DNA of 19,563 bases from Dehalococcoidia bacterium (GCA_030615035.1 JAUXAC010000018.1:1-19563); one strand, 5' to 3'; numbered from the stretch's first letter, positions 8,030 to 14,914 are shown. The notes: generated from the sequence alone by a model not told the origin. Numbers and translations: made by a program.

Positions 8030-8045
8030 GGCAAGAAAATTGCAA
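8028..8045 (+). promoter_or_regulatory. Sigma-54 (-24/-12) promoter
   Basis: TTGGCAAGAAAATTGCAA has GG at 8030-8031 and GC at 8042-8043, exactly ten bases apart, in the TTGGCA and TTGCA contexts of the sigma-54 consensus. Transcription would start near 8055 and read into the REC-TPR-Cys gene and probably on to 12481. An imperfect palindrome, TCTGCTTAAAGTAGA at 7975-7989, could be part of an activator site, but it is short and has three mismatched positions. Confidence 0.8.
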
Positions 8046-8118
8046 CTAAGTAGGATGGAGGTAATAAAATATCACAAAGCAGGTAGTCCTAGAGCGAAGA
8101 ATTAAAGGGGGTGAAAGG

Positions 8119-9141
8119 ATGAGACCGATATTGATAGTAGAGGATGAAACTATTATGAGAGAGTCTCTCCGAGATTGGCTAACTGACACTGGCTACCAAG
8201 TAGAGACTGCTGAGGAGGGAGAGGAGGCGTTAAAAACTATTGCTGAGGAAGACTTTGGTGTTGTCATCCTTGACCTGAGGTTGCCGGGAAAGGATGGGCT
8301 TGAGGTATTAAGAGAGGCTAAGGAGAAAAGACCACAGCTTAAGGGAATCATTATTACTGCTTATCCCTCAGTGCAGACAGCGGTAGAGGCGATGAAAATA
8401 GGGGCTATTGACTACCTCACCAAGCCCTTTGACCTTAATGATCTAGAGAAATCAATCCGGGAGACTCTGGGGGTGGTTCAGGTGGAGATAAGACCGAAGG
8501 CTGTCCCTGCGGAAGCTGTGGCTGAGCCGGTTACAATAGAGAAAGCCAAGGTTGAGGAAGTCATACCCATAACTGCGGAGGAAATCCCAATTCACTTCAG
8601 GCAGGGTAAGGCTCACTTTAGGGCTAGTCGCTACCACGAGGCTCTAAAAGAGTTTGAGACTATCTTGGCAGTTGCACCGGGAAACATCGAGACTGGTATC
8701 TGGCTCCGCAAGACGACGGAAGCGCTAGCCACGAAAGCACAGGTCACAGTGCTGCCAGGGGCAGAGACTGCCCTCACCGAGGAGGCAAGAGCCAAGTACT
8801 GCGTGTGGATGAAGCTCGGGTTGGTCTCCTATCGATTGTGCACCTTTGACTACGACTGCCTCGCCTGTGAGTTTGACCAGGGTGTGCGAGAGCGAATGGC
8901 TGCTGGGGAATCTGAGGTTGAAGAGGTGCTGCGGAGACGGTTGGAGTTACCCGGTAACCAGAGGTTTTGTCTCTATGCCCTGAAGGAGGAGGTCTCCTAC
9001 CGGCTTTGCACTCGAGTCTTTGAGTGCGCTGGATGCGAGTTCACACAATGGGTGGAACATGCTCTGGAACAAAAGGTCGCACTCCGACAAGAAGCTATAC
9101 AGAAAAAGAGCCAGAGTTGGTGGTGGTCTTATTGGGGCTGA
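8119..9141 (+). CDS. Response-regulator receiver protein with TPR-like and duplicated cysteine domains
   Basis: A 340-residue protein with no recognisable DNA-binding or enzymatic output domain. Residues 1-118 are a receiver: acidic cluster E8-D9, phosphoacceptor D52 (ILDLRLPG), T80 and K102 (LTKPFD). It is strikingly like the receiver of the NtrC protein (RESLRDWLTDTGY here, RESLHDWLSDVGY there), so the same kinase may serve both. A charged, proline-containing linker follows. A TPR-like helical pair (about 157-200) contains HFRASRYHEALKEFETIL. The C-terminus has two cysteine segments: C241, C247, C250 with C284 (LCTFDYDCLACEFDQ ... LPGNQRFC), and C297, C303, C306 (LCTRVFECAGCEFTQ). It ends in an odd tryptophan-rich tail, SWWWSYWG. 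AAAGGGGGTGAAAGG precedes the ATG. First gene after the -24/-12 promoter. The cysteines could bind an Fe-S cluster or zinc; function unknown. Confidence 0.9.
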   Translation: MRPILIVEDETIMRESLRDWLTDTGYQVETAEEGEEALKTIAEEDFGVVILDLRLPGKDGLEVLREAKEKRPQLKGIIITAYPSVQTAVEAMKIGAIDYLTKPFDLNDLEKSIRETLGVVQVEIRPKAVPAEAVAEPVTIEKAKVEEVIPITAEEIPIHFRQGKAHFRASRYHEALKEFETILAVAPGNIETGIWLRKTTEALATKAQVTVLPGAETALTEEARAKYCVWMKLGLVSYRLCTFDYDCLACEFDQGVRERMAAGESEVEEVLRRRLELPGNQRFCLYALKEEVSYRLCTRVFECAGCEFTQWVEHALEQKVALRQEAIQKKSQSWWWSYWG

Positions 9142-9205
9142 ATTTGATATTGAGTCTAGCATTGTGCAATAAACTTGAAAGAGAACTGAGGAGGTTACGA
9201 GACAG

Positions 9206-9664
9206 ATGGCTCGAGGACTCGCCAAAATAAATGAAATTGATGGCAAGTATGGCAGTAATAAAAGTGCTCTCATTCAGATACTTCTTGAAATTCAGCGTGA
9301 AAACAACTGGCTTCCCAAAGATACTTTAATGTGGGTTAGCCAGAAGCTGGGGGTTCCCCTGACCGAGACCTACCATGTGGTTACTTTCTATAAAGCCTTC
9401 AGCCTAATGCCTAAAGGACGGCACTCAATAACGGTCTGTCTGGGGACTGCTTGCCATGTGCGTGGGGCACCTCGCCTTTTAGATAGAGTTATAGAGACCT
9501 TGAAGATAAAACCAGGCGAGAGCTCCACAGACATGCGATTTAGCTTAGATACTGTAAACTGTCTTGGCTGCTGTGCTTTAGGACCAGTGATGGTAGTTGA
9601 CAGTGTGTATTACGGTAAGCCTTCGACCAAACAGATTCAGCAAATTTTCGCTACATGCGAATAA
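9206..9664 (+). CDS. NuoE/HoxE/HydC-like [2Fe-2S] subunit
   Basis: A 152-residue thioredoxin-like [2Fe-2S] protein of the 24-kDa subunit family, which relays electrons next to the NADH-oxidising flavoprotein in complex I, NAD-linked hydrogenases and formate dehydrogenases. The N-terminal helical part has LIQILLEIQRENNWLPKDTL and the VSQKLGVPLTETYHVVTFYK segment typical of the family. The cluster ligands are C78 and C83 (CLGTACHVRGA), C119 and C123 (CLGCCALGPV). The length is normal. AGGAGG lies 11 bases before the ATG, slightly far. It follows the REC-TPR-Cys gene by 64 bases with no terminator between them and is followed 19 bases on by the NuoF-like gene. Confidence 0.94.
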   Translation: MARGLAKINEIDGKYGSNKSALIQILLEIQRENNWLPKDTLMWVSQKLGVPLTETYHVVTFYKAFSLMPKGRHSITVCLGTACHVRGAPRLLDRVIETLKIKPGESSTDMRFSLDTVNCLGCCALGPVMVVDSVYYGKPSTKQIQQIFATCE

Positions 9665-9683
9665 GCGACAAGGAGGGAGAGTC

Positions 9684-11609
9684 ATGCCCAGGCTAAACTC
9701 AGCCACTGACCTTGAAAGGTTTAGGCGAGAGATATTAGCCAAGAGAGATGGAACCAGGACTGTCTCAGTAACAAACGGGACAGATGGTCGAACTCGCGGT
9801 AGTCAGAATGTAGTACGAGCCTTTGTCGAGGAAATAGAAAGGCAAGGCTTGAGAGAAAAGGTAGAGGTGAAGAGTGCAGGATGCCATGGCTTCTGTGAAA
9901 AAGAGCCCATCGCGATTATCCTGCCTGACGAAATCTGTTATGTTGGAGTGAAACCTGAGGATGTACCAGAAATCGTCTCCCAAACCCTAGCTAACAGCAA
10001 GATTATTGAGCGCCTTCTTTATGAAGACCCTACTACTGGGCAAAGGATTACAAAGGAAACTGATATACCATTTTACAAATATCAAAATCGAACTGTGTTG
10101 GGGAATAATAGATTCATAGACATGGAAAGTATTGATGATTATATTGCTATTGGCGGCTATTCTGCCTTAGCTAAAGCGCTTTTTGAGATGACACCGGAAC
10201 AAGTGCTGCAAGAGGTTAAAAAGGCTAATCTAAGGGGTAGGGGAGGGGGTGGTTTCCCTGCTGGGATAAAGTGGGAGACCACTCGCAACGCGCCTGGTGA
10301 GATAAAATACGTTATTGTCAATGCTGATGAGGGTGACCCCGGAGCTTATATGGATAGGAGCTTACTTGAGGGCAATCCCCGTAGCGTGCTGGAAGGGTTG
10401 CTAATTGGTGCCCATACTATTGGCTCGCATCAGGGGTTTATCTATGTACGGCAAGAATATCCTCTAGCTGTGGAGAATCTTAGTATTGCCCTAGAGCAGG
10501 CACGGGAGTATGGTCTTCTCGGAACAAACATCCTTGGCTCTGGTTTTGACTTTGATGTTGAAGTGCACCGTGGCGCCGGTGCCTTCGTATCAGGTGAAGA
10601 GTCTGGTTTGATGAGAGCCATAGAGGGCAGGGTAGGAGAGCCAAGACCAAGGTATGTTTACCCTGCGGTGAGGGGGCTCTGGGGAATGCCAACCAATATA
10701 AATAATGTGGAAACCTGGGCTACTGTGCCTCTAATAATCAACAAGGGCGCTGAATGGTTTACTAGCATCGGGACAGAAAGAAGTAAGGGGACAAAGCTTT
10801 TCTCCCTTGTGGGTAAGGTGAATAATACCGGTCTGGTAGAGGTGCCTATGGGGATGACACTCAGAGATGTCATTTTTGATATTGGCGGCGGAATTCCCGG
10901 CGGAAAGAAGTTTAAGGCTGTCCAGACCGGTGGTCCTTCGGGTGGGGTTATTCCCGAGAGCTTACTTGATACCCCCGTAGATTTTGATGAGCTTACCAAA
11001 TTGGGCTCTATCATGGGCTCAGGTGGGATGATTGTGATGGATGAGGATACCTGTGTGGTTGATGTGGCTAGGTATTTCTTCAACTTCCTTGCCGGGGAAT
11101 CCTGTGGCAAGTGTCTTCCCTGCCGTGAGGGAATATACCAGATGCTCAAGATACTGAATAGAATTTGTGAGGGGAAGGGGGAAGAAGCAGACATCGAGTT
11201 ACTAGAGGAAATATCAGAGGTGGTCAGGGATTTCTCGCTTTGTGCTCTTGGTGGGACAGCTCCTAACCCGGTCCTCAGTACTATTAGATACTTCCGAGAC
11301 GAGTATGAAGCTCATATTAGGGAGAAGCGCTGTCCAGCCGGTGTCTGTAAGGCGCTAATATCCTACTATATCGAGCCGGAGAAGTGTCAGGCTTGTCTGA
11401 TTTGTCTCAGGGAATGTCCGGTGGGGACTATCACCGGTGGTAAAAACCTCATTCATATTATTGACCAAGACAAATGCACGAAATGTGGGACTTGTCTTGA
11501 GGTTTGTCCACCACGCTTTGGCGCCATTACCAGACTTTCCGGCGTGAAAGTGCCTGAACCTGTTTTACAAGGGACAGAAGTAATACGGAAACGAGGTAGG
11601 AAAAAATGA
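9684..11609 (+). CDS. NuoF/HoxF/HydB-like NAD(H)-binding flavoprotein
   Basis: A 641-residue subunit that should exchange electrons between NAD(H), FMN and iron-sulfur clusters. Residues 25-100 are a thioredoxin-like domain in which only the second cysteine pair survives (GCHGFC, C67 and C71); the first pair's CxGTxC is TNGTDG (residues 30-35). The FMN/NADH core carries LRGRGGGGFPAGIKW (183-197), VNADEGDPGAYMDRSLLEGN (212-231) and the RGAGAFVSGEESGLM (296-310) segment. An SLBB-like stretch follows, then the [4Fe-4S] site ESCGKCLPCREG with C520. A two-cluster ferredoxin tail has C568, C571, C574, C578 and C598, C601, C604, C608. This tail is found in HydB-type subunits and not in plain NuoF. 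The ATG at 9684 has AAGGAGGG upstream; an earlier in-frame ATG at 9597 lies inside the preceding gene. Confidence 0.95.
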   Translation: MPRLNSATDLERFRREILAKRDGTRTVSVTNGTDGRTRGSQNVVRAFVEEIERQGLREKVEVKSAGCHGFCEKEPIAIILPDEICYVGVKPEDVPEIVSQTLANSKIIERLLYEDPTTGQRITKETDIPFYKYQNRTVLGNNRFIDMESIDDYIAIGGYSALAKALFEMTPEQVLQEVKKANLRGRGGGGFPAGIKWETTRNAPGEIKYVIVNADEGDPGAYMDRSLLEGNPRSVLEGLLIGAHTIGSHQGFIYVRQEYPLAVENLSIALEQAREYGLLGTNILGSGFDFDVEVHRGAGAFVSGEESGLMRAIEGRVGEPRPRYVYPAVRGLWGMPTNINNVETWATVPLIINKGAEWFTSIGTERSKGTKLFSLVGKVNNTGLVEVPMGMTLRDVIFDIGGGIPGGKKFKAVQTGGPSGGVIPESLLDTPVDFDELTKLGSIMGSGGMIVMDEDTCVVDVARYFFNFLAGESCGKCLPCREGIYQMLKILNRICEGKGEEADIELLEEISEVVRDFSLCALGGTAPNPVLSTIRYFRDEYEAHIREKRCPAGVCKALISYYIEPEKCQACLICLRECPVGTITGGKNLIHIIDQDKCTKCGTCLEVCPPRFGAITRLSGVKVPEPVLQGTEVIRKRGRKK

Positions 11610-12235
11610 GCGAAGTTACCTTGATTATCAACGACGACGAGGTTAAAGCTGAGGAGGGGATGACTATTCTTGAAGCGGCGCGAAGTGTGGGAATTGACAT
11701 TCCTACCCTTTGCTATCACGAGAAATTGGCTCCTTATGGTGCTTGCCGGCTGTGCATGGTGGAGATAGTCAGAGGGCGGGGGTCGAGCTTGGTCACCTCT
11801 TGTGTTTATACTGTTGAAGACGGCCTTGTAGTAAAGACGGAATCCGAGCCAGTAATCAAAGGCCGCAAGATGCTACTAGAATTAATGTGGGCCCGTGCCC
11901 CTGGAATCACAGCATTGAGACATTACGGCATAAGATACGGGATAACCGAGGTCAAAGCAATACGAGAGTATGGAGTGATAGTTGACAGAGCCACAGCAAA
12001 GTTTGAAATAGAGCCAACCTTCTGTACCCTGTGTGGGTTATGCGTACGTTACTGCGCGGAGGTGGAAAAGAAGAATGCTATTGGCTTTGTTGGCAGGGGA
12101 ACAGAGCGAGAGGTAGTGTTTTTCCCACAAATAGCTCGTAAGTGGTGCCCCGGTTGTCAAGAGTGCTATTCACTTTGTCCTACAGGGGCGCTTCCATCCC
12201 ACTATGCATTAGCCGAGGCGCATCACTCTACGTAA
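11606..12235 (+). CDS. HoxU/NuoG N-terminus-like iron-sulfur protein
   Basis: A 209-residue electron-transfer protein matching the N-terminal part of NuoG, HoxU or hydrogenase large subunits. A plant-type [2Fe-2S] domain has C36, C47, C50, C66 (CYHEKLAPYGACRLCMVEI). The middle segment around LMWARAPGITALRHYGIRYG is where the usual His-Cys3 [4Fe-4S] motif would be; its cysteines are absent. The C-terminus has two [4Fe-4S] motifs: CTLCGLCVRYC (C140-C150) and CPGCQECYSLCP (C181-C191). It ends there, with no catalytic domain. The start overlaps the NuoF stop by four bases (ATGA), so the two are probably made together. It likely connects the flavoprotein to a partner enzyme encoded elsewhere. Confidence 0.92.
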   Translation: MSEVTLIINDDEVKAEEGMTILEAARSVGIDIPTLCYHEKLAPYGACRLCMVEIVRGRGSSLVTSCVYTVEDGLVVKTESEPVIKGRKMLLELMWARAPGITALRHYGIRYGITEVKAIREYGVIVDRATAKFEIEPTFCTLCGLCVRYCAEVEKKNAIGFVGRGTEREVVFFPQIARKWCPGCQECYSLCPTGALPSHYALAEAHHST

Positions 12236-12247
12236 CCCCTCACGAAG

Positions 12248-12481
12248 ATGGGGATAGTTCCTTATCACATCTGCACCAGCGACTACAACTGCCTCACCTG
12301 TGAGTTTGACCAGATGATGCGGGAGAAGATGGCTAGTGGTGAAACTCCAGAGCTTGATGTGGCACTGGAACGATTTAAGGAATTACCCGGTCATCAGAGG
12401 CTCTGCGCGAAAAAGAGTATAGGCCTCAAGCACAGTGAGGTTTCTTTGGGTAGTAAACAAAAGAGAAGTTTACATCGGTGA
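12248..12481 (+). CDS. Small four-cysteine protein, stand-alone paralogue of the REC-TPR-Cys output domain
   Basis: A 77-residue protein, family not recognised. Residues 4-53 match the first cysteine domain of the protein at 8119: HICTSDYNCLTCEFDQMMRE here against RLCTFDYDCLACEFDQGVRE there. Both continue with a K/RMA.GE stretch, and then LPGHQRLC against LPGNQRFC. Cysteines C9, C15, C18 and C53 keep the spacing C-x5-C-x2-C-x33/34-C. The tail after residue 54 is basic and looks unstructured. The gene starts 12 bases after the HoxU-like gene and is probably last in the operon. The ribosome site is poor, so the exact start is uncertain. A metal-binding or redox adaptor role is inferred from the cysteines and the context only. 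Confidence 0.8.
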   Translation: MGIVPYHICTSDYNCLTCEFDQMMREKMASGETPELDVALERFKELPGHQRLCAKKSIGLKHSEVSLGSKQKRSLHR

Positions 12482-12516
12482 AACAAAAGTCCATTTTGTG
12501 CAATACCATCTCCCTC

Positions 12517-12579
12517 TCAATTGTCGTAACCACATTCCGCACGCTCAGGGGTTCATTGCTATTTGGGTTAATATTGACA
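12517..12579 (+). repeat. Interspersed repeat, copy 4
   Basis: A diverged copy: GTAACCACATTCCGC matches the common head, CAGGGGTTCAT matches copies 3 and 5. TTGACA follows the ATTCCGC block at 33 bases, exactly as in copies 1 and 2. It sits just upstream of the hydrolase gene. Confidence 0.7.
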
Positions 12580-12603
12580 TCATTACTGACTCAGAACTAC
12601 TAT
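12574..12603 (+). promoter_or_regulatory. Promoter at the end of repeat copy 4, for the hydrolase gene
   Basis: TTGACA (12574-12579), 18-base spacer, TACTAT (12598-12603). The predicted start near 12610 lies after the first in-frame ATG (12605), which favours the internal ATG at 12659 as the true start of the hydrolase. Confidence 0.5.
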
Positions 12604-12658
12604 TATGTCACAAATTAAGTCACCGGGGCACAGCGTGCTAAAACTGAAAGGTCTCTTC

Positions 12659-13480
12659 ATGTTAGTTATCTGGATTCTTGTCGTTATCACCAGTGTCTAT
12701 GTCGCATTTGTGGCTCTCATCTATATTGTCCAGCCTAAGTATGTTTACTACCCTGAACGCACTCTATCAGCGGATCCTAGCAGAATCGGGCTTCAATTCG
12801 AGAGCGTCTACTTTAAAACCACAGATGGAGTGAGACTCTCCGGCTGGTTTGTTCCTTGTAAAAGTGCCAGAGGCATGGTTCTTTTTTGTCACGGTAACGC
12901 GGGTAACATATCGCATCGGTTGGAATCCATTGAAATATTTCATAGACTGGGGCTCAACATTTTCATCTTCGACTACCGAGGTTATGGACAAAGCGAAGGA
13001 AAGCCCACAGAGCAGGGCACATATGAAGATGCTTCAGCTGCGTGGCGCTACCTAACTCAGCAGCGTCAAGTGAACCCAAACGAAATCATCGTTTTTGGGC
13101 GGTCCCTCGGGGGTGCAGTTGCGTCATGGCTGGCTCAGAGCCACTCGCCAGGGGCACTTATCCTTGAGTCAACGTTCACGTCTCTGCCCGATATTGCTGC
13201 CAGCCTCTATCCCTACCTTCCGGTCAGGCTGTTGTTACGTTTTAAATACAATACGGCGGAGTACCTAGGTAAGGTAAATTGCCCCGTTCTGATTGTTCAC
13301 AGCCGCGATGATAAAATAATGCCGTTTAGCCACGGCCGCCGACTATTTGAGATGGCGAGTGAGCCAAGGAAATTTCTGGAAATTTCTGGAACTCATAATG
13401 AGGGATTCATTACCTCGGGCAAAGATTATGAAAAAGGCCTGAATGCATTCATCTCAGAGCATATCGAGCCCAGAACTTGA
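12659..13480 (+). CDS. Membrane-anchored alpha/beta hydrolase
   Basis: A serine hydrolase of the alpha/beta fold, similar to the BEM46/ABHD13-like group; substrate unknown. It begins with one transmembrane helix (LVIWILVVITSVYVAFVALI), followed by the family's YYPERTL segment and a TTDGVRLSGWFVP strand. FCHGNAGNISHR forms the oxyanion-hole region, FDYRGYGQSEGKPTEQG is the usual second motif and GRSLGGAVA holds the nucleophile serine. The acid is in HSRDDKIMP and the histidine in SGTHNEGF, so the catalytic triad is complete. The catalytic part probably lies outside the membrane. An ATG at 12605 is in frame, but the promoter at 12574-12603 would start transcription after it, so I chose 12659 (weak AAAGG upstream). 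It forms a one-gene unit between repeat copies 4 and 5. Confidence 0.88.
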   Translation: MLVIWILVVITSVYVAFVALIYIVQPKYVYYPERTLSADPSRIGLQFESVYFKTTDGVRLSGWFVPCKSARGMVLFCHGNAGNISHRLESIEIFHRLGLNIFIFDYRGYGQSEGKPTEQGTYEDASAAWRYLTQQRQVNPNEIIVFGRSLGGAVASWLAQSHSPGALILESTFTSLPDIAASLYPYLPVRLLLRFKYNTAEYLGKVNCPVLIVHSRDDKIMPFSHGRRLFEMASEPRKFLEISGTHNEGFITSGKDYEKGLNAFISEHIEPRT

Positions 13481-13552
13481 AGGACAGACCGAATCTTGGC
13501 GGTTACACATTTTGGCTAAATGTTCAGTTTCTAGCCTATCATAAATTTGCTC

Positions 13553-13617
13553 CCCAAACTCGTAACTACATTCCGCCGCACGCCCAGGGGTTCATCTCTA
13601 CTCTGGGGGTATTGACA
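13553..13617 (+). repeat. Interspersed repeat, copy 5
   Basis: CGTAACTACATTCCGC, then CGCCCAGGGGTTCATCTCT and GGGGGTATTGACA. TTGACA lies 35 bases after the ATTCCGC block. No -10 box stands at a sensible distance, so the promoter appears lost. CCCAG and CTGGG inside it could pair. It lies between the hydrolase stop and the tRNA-like gene. Confidence 0.75.
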
Positions 13618-13656
13618 ATCAAGCATAGCCTAAAGGTCTGAACCTTCAATACTCTT

Positions 13657-13733
13657 TGGTAGCGGTGGTTAGATTCGAACCAGTACTCTCCTCCTTGAGA
13701 GGGAGGTGTCCTAAACCCCTAGACGAATGCGCC
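13657..13733 (-). tRNA. tRNA-Glu(CTC)-like gene with degenerate acceptor and T stems
   Basis: On the minus strand the 77-base segment starts GGCGCATTCGTCTAGGGG and ends GCTACCA. The anticodon arm is perfect: CCTCC, loop CTCTCAA (anticodon CTC, reading GAG), GGAGG. The D arm GTCT/GGAC closes with one wobble, and the T loop TTCGAAT and encoded CCA are normal. Two stems are damaged: acceptor positions 5-7 do not pair (C-C, A-A, T-C) and the first pair is G-T; the T stem ACTGG/CTAAC pairs at only three of five positions. It could be a decayed tRNA gene or a copy whose 3' part was replaced. A functional tRNA-Glu presumably lies elsewhere. Confidence 0.65.
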
Positions 13734-13833
13734 ACATAATATACTTGTTGTTCTTGACGAAAGTGGTCTCGTCAGTCAGAGGCTCATGATTTCCCTTTGC
13801 GGGAACATCTTCTTTTCTTAGGCACATCTCACC

Positions 13834-13849
13834 CACATGTCAACATGTG
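13834..13849. other. Short palindrome downstream of the receptor gene
   Basis: CACATG, four bases, CATGTG: a perfect 6-bp inverted repeat. There is no T-run on either side, so it is not a convincing terminator; an operator or chance are both possible. Confidence 0.25.
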
Positions 13850-13924
13850 AAAGTGTCGCTTCACGCACTGACAGCGATACGAAACTCCTTGCGGGTACGA
13901 TAGCCTATGCTATATTATGGGCTT

Positions 13925-14914
13925 CTACTTCTCCACGTACTCGGCCAGGGCACCCGTCAAAAAGGCCTCCCTTTCCTCCCACACCCTCCGGGTCTCGTCC
14001 CAGGGAAGAGGCCACATGGGAGATCCGCCCTGCGCCATTTTCCCGATAACCTTTTTGTTGCTAAGCTGTGCATAGTAAGCGTCGCGCAGCTTCGTAAGGA
14101 TAGCTGGGGCGACTCCGGCTGGGGCTGCCAGTCCCCGGCAATTGTTGCTGGTATCGTCGACGTCTATACCCGACTCCATAAGGGTCGGAACATCAGGTAG
14201 GAACTCGGTATTTCTCTGCAAGTCAGCAATGGCCAGAATCTTTAGCCTGTCCTTACTGCGATAAGCATCGGAGAGATTGTTAAAACCGGCCATGGCCTCG
14301 CCGGCGATGACGGCGGTCAGGGCAGGGACACCGCCTGTATGGGGAACGTAGGTCAGTTCCACATCAGCCGCCTTCCCAAGCTGGAGAAAAGCAATGTGGT
14401 GCCCTACGAACTTCCCGGCCCCGGTGATAGTAACCTTACCCGGGTTTTCCTTGGCGAACGCTACCAAGTCATCAACAGTGTCAAAGGGGCTGTCTTTTCC
14501 CACAACGAGTGTGGCTGGGTCAGCGCCCCAGTTGATAACAGGCTCCCACACGCGGATATTATACGAAGCCTTCTTGGGATAAACAATGGACTGGGCGATA
14601 AAGTGGGGGATGTTGTAGCCGGCCAGCATGTAGCCATCAGGCTCAGCCTCCTCAGTAAACCAGTTCCATCCTACCATGCCGCCAGCCCCTGGTTTATTAA
14701 CGATGACGGTAGGCTGCCCTAGGTAATCCTCCAATCCAGACATCATGGTAACAATGCGAGCCTGAAAATCAGAGGCTCCCCCGGGATTGTAAGGTATAAT
14801 CACGGTGATCGGCTTTGCCGGGAATTCTTCCTCAGGGGCTGGTGCACAGGCACCAAGAACCATCGCCGTAATCAGAATCCCCCCCAGAATTAACAGAAAA
14901 CCTTTCTTTTTCAT
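13925..14914 (-). CDS. tctC: Tripartite tricarboxylate transporter substrate-binding lipoprotein (TctC/Bug family)
   Basis: The extracytoplasmic receptor of a TTT-type carboxylate uptake system, 329 residues. The signal peptide MKKKGFLLILGGILITAMVL ends in the lipobox LGAC, so C23 should be lipid-modified and the protein anchored outside the membrane. The mature part begins with the Bug signature region KPITVIIPYNPGGASDFQAR. Two typical segments follow: IVNKPGAGGMVGWNWF and GKVTITGAG. The last third has AIADLQRNTEFLPDVPTLME and GLAAPAGVAP, both family hallmarks. The ATG at 14914 has a strong GGAGGACGAGGAGG stretch in front; an in-frame TTG at 14935 is inside that ribosome site. It is downstream of the permease gene and also has its own promoter. 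The ligand is not predictable from sequence. Confidence 0.93.
   Translation of the reverse strand: MKKKGFLLILGGILITAMVLGACAPAPEEEFPAKPITVIIPYNPGGASDFQARIVTMMSGLEDYLGQPTVIVNKPGAGGMVGWNWFTEEAEPDGYMLAGYNIPHFIAQSIVYPKKASYNIRVWEPVINWGADPATLVVGKDSPFDTVDDLVAFAKENPGKVTITGAGKFVGHHIAFLQLGKAADVELTYVPHTGGVPALTAVIAGEAMAGFNNLSDAYRSKDRLKILAIADLQRNTEFLPDVPTLMESGIDVDDTSNNCRGLAAPAGVAPAILTKLRDAYYAQLSNKKVIGKMAQGGSPMWPLPWDETRRVWEEREAFLTGALAEYVEK

Noticed and set aside
8055..8105. 16-codon ORF ahead of the REC-TPR-Cys gene, a possible leader peptide
   Set aside because: Its ATG falls at the predicted transcription start of the sigma-54 promoter, so no ribosome site would be on the mRNA.
9142..9205. Second sigma-54 promoter ahead of the NuoE-like gene
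   Set aside because: No GG-N10-GC arrangement with the proper flanks is present; the gene is more likely read from the promoter at 8028.
9597..9683. Longer NuoF-like protein starting at 9597
   Set aside because: The extra 29 residues lie within the NuoE-like gene in another frame, and the ATG at 9684 has a strong AAGGAGGG site.
13553..13617. Conserved hairpin in the repeat, supported by paired changes CACAG/CTGTG and CCCAG/CTGGG
   Set aside because: The loops differ in length and the two pairings do not sit at the same aligned positions, so it is not good covariation evidence.
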